Below, piece by piece: positions 59,782-64,000 of a DNA stretch of 64,000 bases. Numbering within the stretch: position 1 is the stretch's first letter; each line of letters begins with the position of its first letter. Below the pieces are notes generated by a model, which made no database searches, was not told the origin of the DNA, and saw only the letters and a program-made list of their open reading frames with translations. The stretch is from GCA-2683825 sp965662355 (GTDB taxonomy: Bacteria > Planctomycetota > UBA1135 > GCA-002686595), in contig CBFIHP010000003.1 in assembly GCA_965662355.1 (NCBI GenBank), forward strand, positions 357,292-421,291, given 5' to 3'. A program made the translations under genes and the position numbers.

Positions 59782-59833
59782 AACGAGCCTGGAACTGAAA
59801 CGAGCCTGGAACCAGACTGTCGCCGCTCCCCAC

Positions 59834-59921
59834 GGAGGCCTGGCTGAGCGGCCGAAAGCAGCGCTTTTGAAAACCACCGTGCTGAAAGCCACCAGGGGTT
59901 CGAATCCTCTCGCCTCCGCCA
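59834..59921 (+). tRNA. tRNA-Ser (anticodon UGA), with encoded CCA and several mispaired stems
   Basis: 88 nt including CCA at 59919-59921. Acceptor GGAGGCC (59834-59840) with CGCCTCC (59911-59917), serine-type D arm GCTGAGCGGCCGAAAGC, anticodon TGA at 59868-59870 in loop TTTGAAA, a long variable arm, and T-loop TTCGAAT. Mismatches: C-C at 7/66, C-A at 28/42 and C-C at 30/40 of the anticodon stem (GCGCT/ACCAC), plus weak pairing in the variable arm. The D stem is intact as GCT/AGC. Either a degenerate copy or a functional tRNA with an irregular stem; other serine tRNAs are not in the window. Confidence 0.8.
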
Positions 59922-60073
59922 ACACCCTGACCGCACGGGTGACGCAAGTTGTTGCGCTGATGGGAAGTTAAGTCGCCCTGCTCATATGCCCATGGCGACG
60001 AGCTTCGTCTCCCAGGTCCAATCCGTTCCGCTGCAGAAGCGCAGCTTTCTCGAGGCACTACAATCTCGGGGCG

Positions 60074-62512
60074 ATGCGAACTCTATCCCTCTGCTCGACG
60101 CTGCTCTCGATCTTGGTTCTCGCTCCGCTGGGAGCCGCCGCGGCTCTTCAGGGTCCTTTCCTCGGCCACGTCAGCGAGCATGGCGCGCGGATCTGGGTCC
60201 GAGCGGAACAGGAGTCAGCGCTGACGTTGACGGTGCGACGTGAGGCGGAGTCTGTGCTGGAGTTGCGCGAGGAGGCTTTACGGGAAAGGGACTTCTGTGT
60301 CGTCTTCGACGTGAATGGGCTCGCCCACAGCACGCGCTACGAGTACACACTGAGCACGGCGGAGGGGAACGCGGGGGGCTGGTTCGAAACCGCTCCCGCT
60401 CCGGGCCTTGCAAGCGTCGTGCGCATCGCCTTCGGGTCCTGTGCGCGGGAGGACGAGAGCACGGCGGCGGTGTGGCGCCGCATGGGAGAGAGCGGTGCCG
60501 ATGCCGTGGTGTTGCTCGGCGACACGCCCTACATCGACAGCACGGAACTCGAGGTCCAGCGACGCCGCTATCGCGAGTTCGCGGGGATGCCGGCCATGGC
60601 GGAGCTCGTCGCGCATACACCGCTGTACGCCACCTGGGACGATCACGACTTCGGTCGCAACGATACGGACGGCAACCTCCCGGGCAAGGAGAACTCGCGG
60701 CGCGCTTTCGTCGAGTATCGCGCCAACCCGAGCGCTGGTGATGGAACGCAAGGGATCTATACGAGCTTTCGGCGCGGCCCGGTGCAGGTCTTTCTGCTGG
60801 ATACGCGCACCTTCGCCGGAACCGAGCCCTCGCCCTTCGATGCCGCGCGACCGAGCCTGCTCGGCGCCGCGCAATGGCGCTGGCTGGAGGCGGAGCTGAA
60901 GGCATCGAGCGCGACCTTCAAGGTCCTCGCGTCGGGCATGATCTGGAACGGGGCCACGCGGCCGAACAAGCCCGACCACTGGATGAGCTACCCGCATGAA
61001 CGCGAGGCGCTGTTCCGCATGCTCGGGCGGCTCGAGGTGTCCGGCGTGATGCTCGTGGGCGGCGACATTCACCGCAGTCGGCTACTGCGGCATCCGACGC
61101 AGGAAACGGCGGGGTATGCGCTGTGGGAGTGGATCACCTCGCCCATGCACGGTTCGGTCATCGAATCCGCGAACGCGCCTCACCCCGCACTCGTGCACGA
61201 TGTCGGAGAACCGAACGCGTTCCTGTTGCTGACCTTCGACACACGGAGTCGCCCGGCACGAGCGACCGGGCAGGTGCTCAACGCAGCCGGCGATGAGCTC
61301 TTCCGGCGCCGTCTGCGCAGCGACGAGCTCCAGGCCAAAGGCGCGGGGCAACCACTCAAGGTCTTCCTCCTGGCGGGCCAGTCCAACATGGAGGGACATG
61401 CCGCGGTACGCGTGCTCGATTACCTGGGCGAGGACCCGCAGACGGCACCGCTTCTGGATGAGATCAAGGGACCGGACGGCACGCACCGGTTGATCCCGAA
61501 CACCTGGATTTCCTACCTGAGCGGATTGAAGGGAAGGATCGATGGGGACAACCGCGAGGTGCATGGCCGGCTCACCACGGGCTACGGCAGCCAATGGGAT
61601 AGGGACTACTCGCAGCCCGGTGGCAAGATCGGTCCGGAGCTGGGCTTCGGTATCACACTGCAGAAGGCCCTCGCCCAGCCTATCCTGATCATCAAGACGG
61701 CCTGGGGTGGACAATCCCTGCACACCGATTTTCGCTCTCCCAGCTCTGGCGCCTACATCCCCACAGAAGCCAACCGGCAGCGTTTCGAGAGCGAGCAGGA
61801 GCAGCGCAAGCTCGCGTCGGCCACCGGCGAAAGGTACCGCCAGATGATCGCGCATGTGCGCTTCGTCCTCGGCGATCTCGAACGTGTTTGTCCCGACTAC
61901 GACAGCGAACAGGGGTATGAACTGGCCGGCATGGCCTGGTTCCAGGGCTGGAACGACATGGTCGACCGCGGTAGCTATCCGCGGCGAGAACAACCGGGTG
62001 GCTACGACGAATACACCCGCTGCCTGGCAAACTTCATTCGCGATGTCAGGAGGGATCTGAAAGCCCCGGCCATGCCCTTCGCGATCGGCGTGATGGGAGT
62101 CGGTGGAACCCTGCGCGAAGAATCCCGCTACCGAGCCGTGCACGGCAACTTTCGAGCGGCCATGGCCGCTCCGGCGGAAATGCCCGAGTTCCAGGGTAAC
62201 GTCGTGGCCGTGCAAACAGCGCCCTACTGGGATGAGAGACTGGCGGCCATCGACGACAAACGCCAGCGACTGCGCCAGAAGAACCACCTGCTGAAGACGA
62301 AGAACCGCGACCACGAGAACGCAGCCGGCACGATGACGGCGCAGGACATCGGGGACTATATGGCGCGCTATGAAGAGGAGCTCTTCAGCGCGGAGGAGCG
62401 CGACCTGGAACGGCGCGCGAAGTCCAACGCGGGTTATCACTACCTCGGGTCGGCGAAGACCGCTTGCCAGATCGGCCAGGCCTTTGCGGAAGCGCTCCTC
62501 GCATGGCAATGA
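60074..62512 (+). CDS. Exported fusion of PhoD-like phosphatase and SASA-type esterase
   Basis: 812 aa with a signal peptide (LSLCSTLLSILVLAPLGAAAA). The first 430 residues are PhoD-like: a fibronectin-like N-terminal sheet (FLGHVSEHGARIWVRAE), then the metallophosphatase metal-binding set IAFGSCARED (C123), LLGDTPYID (D150, D155), WDDHDFGRND (188-197) and GGDIHRSRLL. From residue 430 a SASA/sialate-O-acetylesterase domain begins with VFLLAGQSNMEGHA (S437 as nucleophile) and continues with LIIKTAWGGQSL and MAWFQGWNDM. Each domain looks complete. The fusion suggests action on a phosphorylated and acetylated or sulfated glycan, which is inference. Confidence 0.88.
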   Translation: MRTLSLCSTLLSILVLAPLGAAAALQGPFLGHVSEHGARIWVRAEQESALTLTVRREAESVLELREEALRERDFCVVFDVNGLAHSTRYEYTLSTAEGNAGGWFETAPAPGLASVVRIAFGSCAREDESTAAVWRRMGESGADAVVLLGDTPYIDSTELEVQRRRYREFAGMPAMAELVAHTPLYATWDDHDFGRNDTDGNLPGKENSRRAFVEYRANPSAGDGTQGIYTSFRRGPVQVFLLDTRTFAGTEPSPFDAARPSLLGAAQWRWLEAELKASSATFKVLASGMIWNGATRPNKPDHWMSYPHEREALFRMLGRLEVSGVMLVGGDIHRSRLLRHPTQETAGYALWEWITSPMHGSVIESANAPHPALVHDVGEPNAFLLLTFDTRSRPARATGQVLNAAGDELFRRRLRSDELQAKGAGQPLKVFLLAGQSNMEGHAAVRVLDYLGEDPQTAPLLDEIKGPDGTHRLIPNTWISYLSGLKGRIDGDNREVHGRLTTGYGSQWDRDYSQPGGKIGPELGFGITLQKALAQPILIIKTAWGGQSLHTDFRSPSSGAYIPTEANRQRFESEQEQRKLASATGERYRQMIAHVRFVLGDLERVCPDYDSEQGYELAGMAWFQGWNDMVDRGSYPRREQPGGYDEYTRCLANFIRDVRRDLKAPAMPFAIGVMGVGGTLREESRYRAVHGNFRAAMAAPAEMPEFQGNVVAVQTAPYWDERLAAIDDKRQRLRQKNHLLKTKNRDHENAAGTMTAQDIGDYMARYEEELFSAEERDLERRAKSNAGYHYLGSAKTACQIGQAFAEALLAWQ

Positions 62513-62658
62513 ATGCAGAGACGCCCGGAATGGGTAGTACGCCGGACCCGGCTCATCCCTTCGGCTTCTTCGGTTTCTGGAAACGCCGGGGCCGCGCCGA
62601 CAAGAAGCTTACGCGTCGGATCGAGGCAGGGATCCCGCTCGCCGTTTAGGCTGCCGGA

Positions 62659-63813
62659 ATGCAAGCCTCCACGCGAATCCTCCACCTCGGTGCTCTCTTC
62701 TGCCTTCTCGCCCCTGCCGCCGCCCAGGCGCAGGCCGAAGAGATCGAAGAGCGCTGCACGGAATACCTGTGGGAGCTCTTCGAGGCACGAGAGTATCCAG
62801 GCTGCTCGGCGGCGTTGGTGCTGCCTGATGGCGAGGTGGTTGCGGTCTATGCAGGGTATGCGGACATCGAATCCGAGCGCGAGATGGGGTCCGCGGATCG
62901 GTTGCTATCGGGGAGCATCGGCAAGACGTATGTGACGGCGGCGGCCCATCATCTGGTCAGCGTAGACAAGCTCGAGCTGGATGCGAAGGTATCGAAGTAT
63001 CTCGGTGGGTCCGAGTGGTACGCACGGCTGGCGAATGCGGAGGCGGTCACGGTGCGCCAGCTGATGCGGCATCAGTCGGGCATTCCGCGCTATGTCTTCA
63101 AACCCGGTTTCTTCGCGGCCTGTCTGGCCGAGCGGGATCGGGTGTGGAAGCCGGAAGAGCTCTTGGCGTATGTGCTGGATGACGAGCCGTTGCACGCGCC
63201 GGGAGCGGGCTGGGCCTACTCGGATACGAACTACATCCTGGTGGGGATGATCATCGAGAAGGTGTCCGGGCAGGCCTTCTACGACTATGTGCAAGAGCAC
63301 CTGTTGAAGCCCCACGGCCTGGCCGACACGGTGCCCTCCGATTCACGGCGGATCGAGAAGTTGACACAGGGCTATGTGCGCAGCGCGGCGTTCCCGGGCA
63401 TGCCGGAGCGGATCGTCGAGGATGGCGTGTTTCACTTCAATCCGCAGTTCGAATGGTGCGGGGGTGGATATGCCAGCACGGCGTCGGATCTGGCGCGCTG
63501 GGCGCACGTCCTGTATCGGGGAGAGGCCTTCGAGGGTGGGTACCTGGAATCGATGCTGGATGGAATTCCGGTGCGTCAGGGCGCGAGCACGCGGTATGGG
63601 TTGGGGGTCTTTCTGCGCGAGACGGAATTGGGTCCGCTGCACGGCCACGACGGCGTCATGACCGGGTACACGGCCACAATGGGTTACTTCCCCGAGCATG
63701 GGATCGCGGTGGCCTTGATGTTGAATACGGACGATGCGGCGGTCCTCGGAATGCCCTTGCATGGGGCGGCACAGGAGCTGGTGCGGATGGCCGTAGAGGT
63801 CGTGGGCAAGTAA
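62659..63813 (+). CDS. Exported serine hydrolase (class C beta-lactamase/esterase type)
   Basis: 384 aa. Signal peptide: ILHLGALFCLLAPAAAQAQA. Beta-lactamase-fold catalytic motifs: S86-I-G-K89 (SxxK) in SGSIGKTY, Y188-S-D190 as the YxN equivalent in AYSDTNY, and H331-D-G333 in place of KTG (GHDGVMTGY). The HxG form and the D in the YxN position are typical of esterase EstB or penicillin-binding/D-aminopeptidase relatives rather than antibiotic-hydrolysing AmpC. Codon use shifts to G- and T-ending codons after about 62800. Last gene of the window; no known operon partner. Confidence 0.88.
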   Translation: MQASTRILHLGALFCLLAPAAAQAQAEEIEERCTEYLWELFEAREYPGCSAALVLPDGEVVAVYAGYADIESEREMGSADRLLSGSIGKTYVTAAAHHLVSVDKLELDAKVSKYLGGSEWYARLANAEAVTVRQLMRHQSGIPRYVFKPGFFAACLAERDRVWKPEELLAYVLDDEPLHAPGAGWAYSDTNYILVGMIIEKVSGQAFYDYVQEHLLKPHGLADTVPSDSRRIEKLTQGYVRSAAFPGMPERIVEDGVFHFNPQFEWCGGGYASTASDLARWAHVLYRGEAFEGGYLESMLDGIPVRQGASTRYGLGVFLRETELGPLHGHDGVMTGYTATMGYFPEHGIAVALMLNTDDAAVLGMPLHGAAQELVRMAVEVVGK

Positions 63814-64000
63814 GCAGCTGTGTGGTGCGTCCGGGCAAGTATCGGACCCGATGAGAAGCGCTGAACCTGGTGGGGAGCCAGGGAACCCAGTCTGGAGCCA
63901 CCCTGGAAACGGGCGCGCTGAAGATCAGATTGTCGATGGCGCCTGAACCCGACAGCAGGATCTGGAGCGCCCGGAACGAAGTAGACCCGTTTTTGACCTC
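63814..64000. other. Right edge of window, no supported gene
   Basis: On the minus strand one frame stays open from 64000 leftwards into the serine hydrolase. Near the edge it reads ALQILLSGSGAIDNLIFS, which could be the C-terminal part of an exported protein from beyond the window, but it continues antisense through the hydrolase without a stop until about 63656. I do not call it. No terminator with a T-run is visible after the hydrolase. Confidence 0.3.

Noticed and set aside
59834..59960. tRNA-Ser considered as an integration site
   Set aside because: I found no integrase nearby and noticed no second copy of the tRNA 3' end within the following few kilobases.
62503..62649. Short plus-strand frame between the PhoD-SASA gene and the serine hydrolase
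   Set aside because: Under 50 codons, no ribosome-binding site, no recognisable family and overlaps the preceding stop region; could be a relic but the evidence is too thin.
63656..64000. Minus-strand frame open to the right edge
   Set aside because: It runs antisense through the 3' part of the serine hydrolase without a plausible stop at the gene boundary; only sequence beyond the window could decide.

Overview
The window reads as one continuous stretch of a G+C-rich bacterial chromosome. Coding density is high, many genes overlap by ATGA or GTGA, and GTG and TTG starts are common. I see no transposase, integrase, phage module or CRISPR array. The gene content suggests a member of the Planctomycetota or a close relative: an ECF sigma factor paired with a soluble TPR-containing zinc-finger partner, secreted TPR, HEAT and FG-GAP/ASPIC proteins, YdjY-like and BFN proteins, a GldA/GldF/GldG/DUF4340 exporter, a PhoD-SASA fusion, SpoIID, a remnant of a PQQ-type beta-propeller gene, and Gly-rich lipoprotein N-termini. 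The phylum is inferred from gene content only; no rRNA or ribosomal protein gene is present to confirm it.

Layout. 1-2.8 kb: the start of a glutaredoxin-like gene (minus) and a three-gene ABC exporter operon (plus). 2.8-6.9 kb (minus): pdxA, a metal-dependent amidohydrolase and glpK. 6.9-9.6 kb (minus): ECF sigma factor, TPR/ZAS anti-sigma candidate and a small exported protein in one overlapping operon. 9.9-11.7 kb (plus): queG and a zinc-ribbon protein ending in a strong terminator. 11.7-14.6 kb (minus): exported FG-GAP/ASPIC protein and TPR protein. 14.7-16.6 kb (plus): ArsM-like methyltransferase and thiE. 16.6-22.4 kb (minus): queA, a polytopic GT-C type protein and a 1009-residue atypical AAA+ regulator, with a possible structured RNA on the plus strand between the last two. 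22.7-29.7 kb (plus): fabI, then a GldA/F/G-DUF4340 exporter operon and an exported acidic protein. 29.7-31.2 kb: a stand-alone DNA methyltransferase (minus) and an alpha/beta hydrolase (plus). 31.3-40.8 kb: a long co-directional minus-strand run (asparaginase II type, nnrD, HEAT-repeat protein, unusual thyX, YdjY-like protein, membrane protein, inositol-phosphate synthase, SRPBCC protein). 40.8-41.7 kb (plus): zinc-ribbon membrane protein and BFN protein.

42.0-55.2 kb (plus) is the most distinctive part: three paralogous exported proteins of about 1050 residues, interleaved with an S9 prolyl-oligopeptidase-type peptidase and closed by an arylsulfotransferase-like beta-propeller protein, with short gaps or overlaps that suggest one transcription unit. 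55.2-63.8 kb: prfC, a small zinc-ribbon protein (minus), a second copy of the acidic exported protein, the in-frame deletion scar of a PQQ beta-propeller gene, SpoIID, a tRNA-Ser(UGA) with several mispaired stems, the PhoD-SASA fusion and a serine hydrolase.

Housekeeping functions present include queuosine synthesis (queA, queG), PLP (pdxA), thiamine (thiE), fatty acid synthesis (fabI), dTMP (thyX), NAD(P)HX repair (nnrD) and translation termination (prfC). The accessory layer is mostly exported or envelope-associated: three separate exporter, lipoprotein or secreted-protein clusters of unknown substrate.
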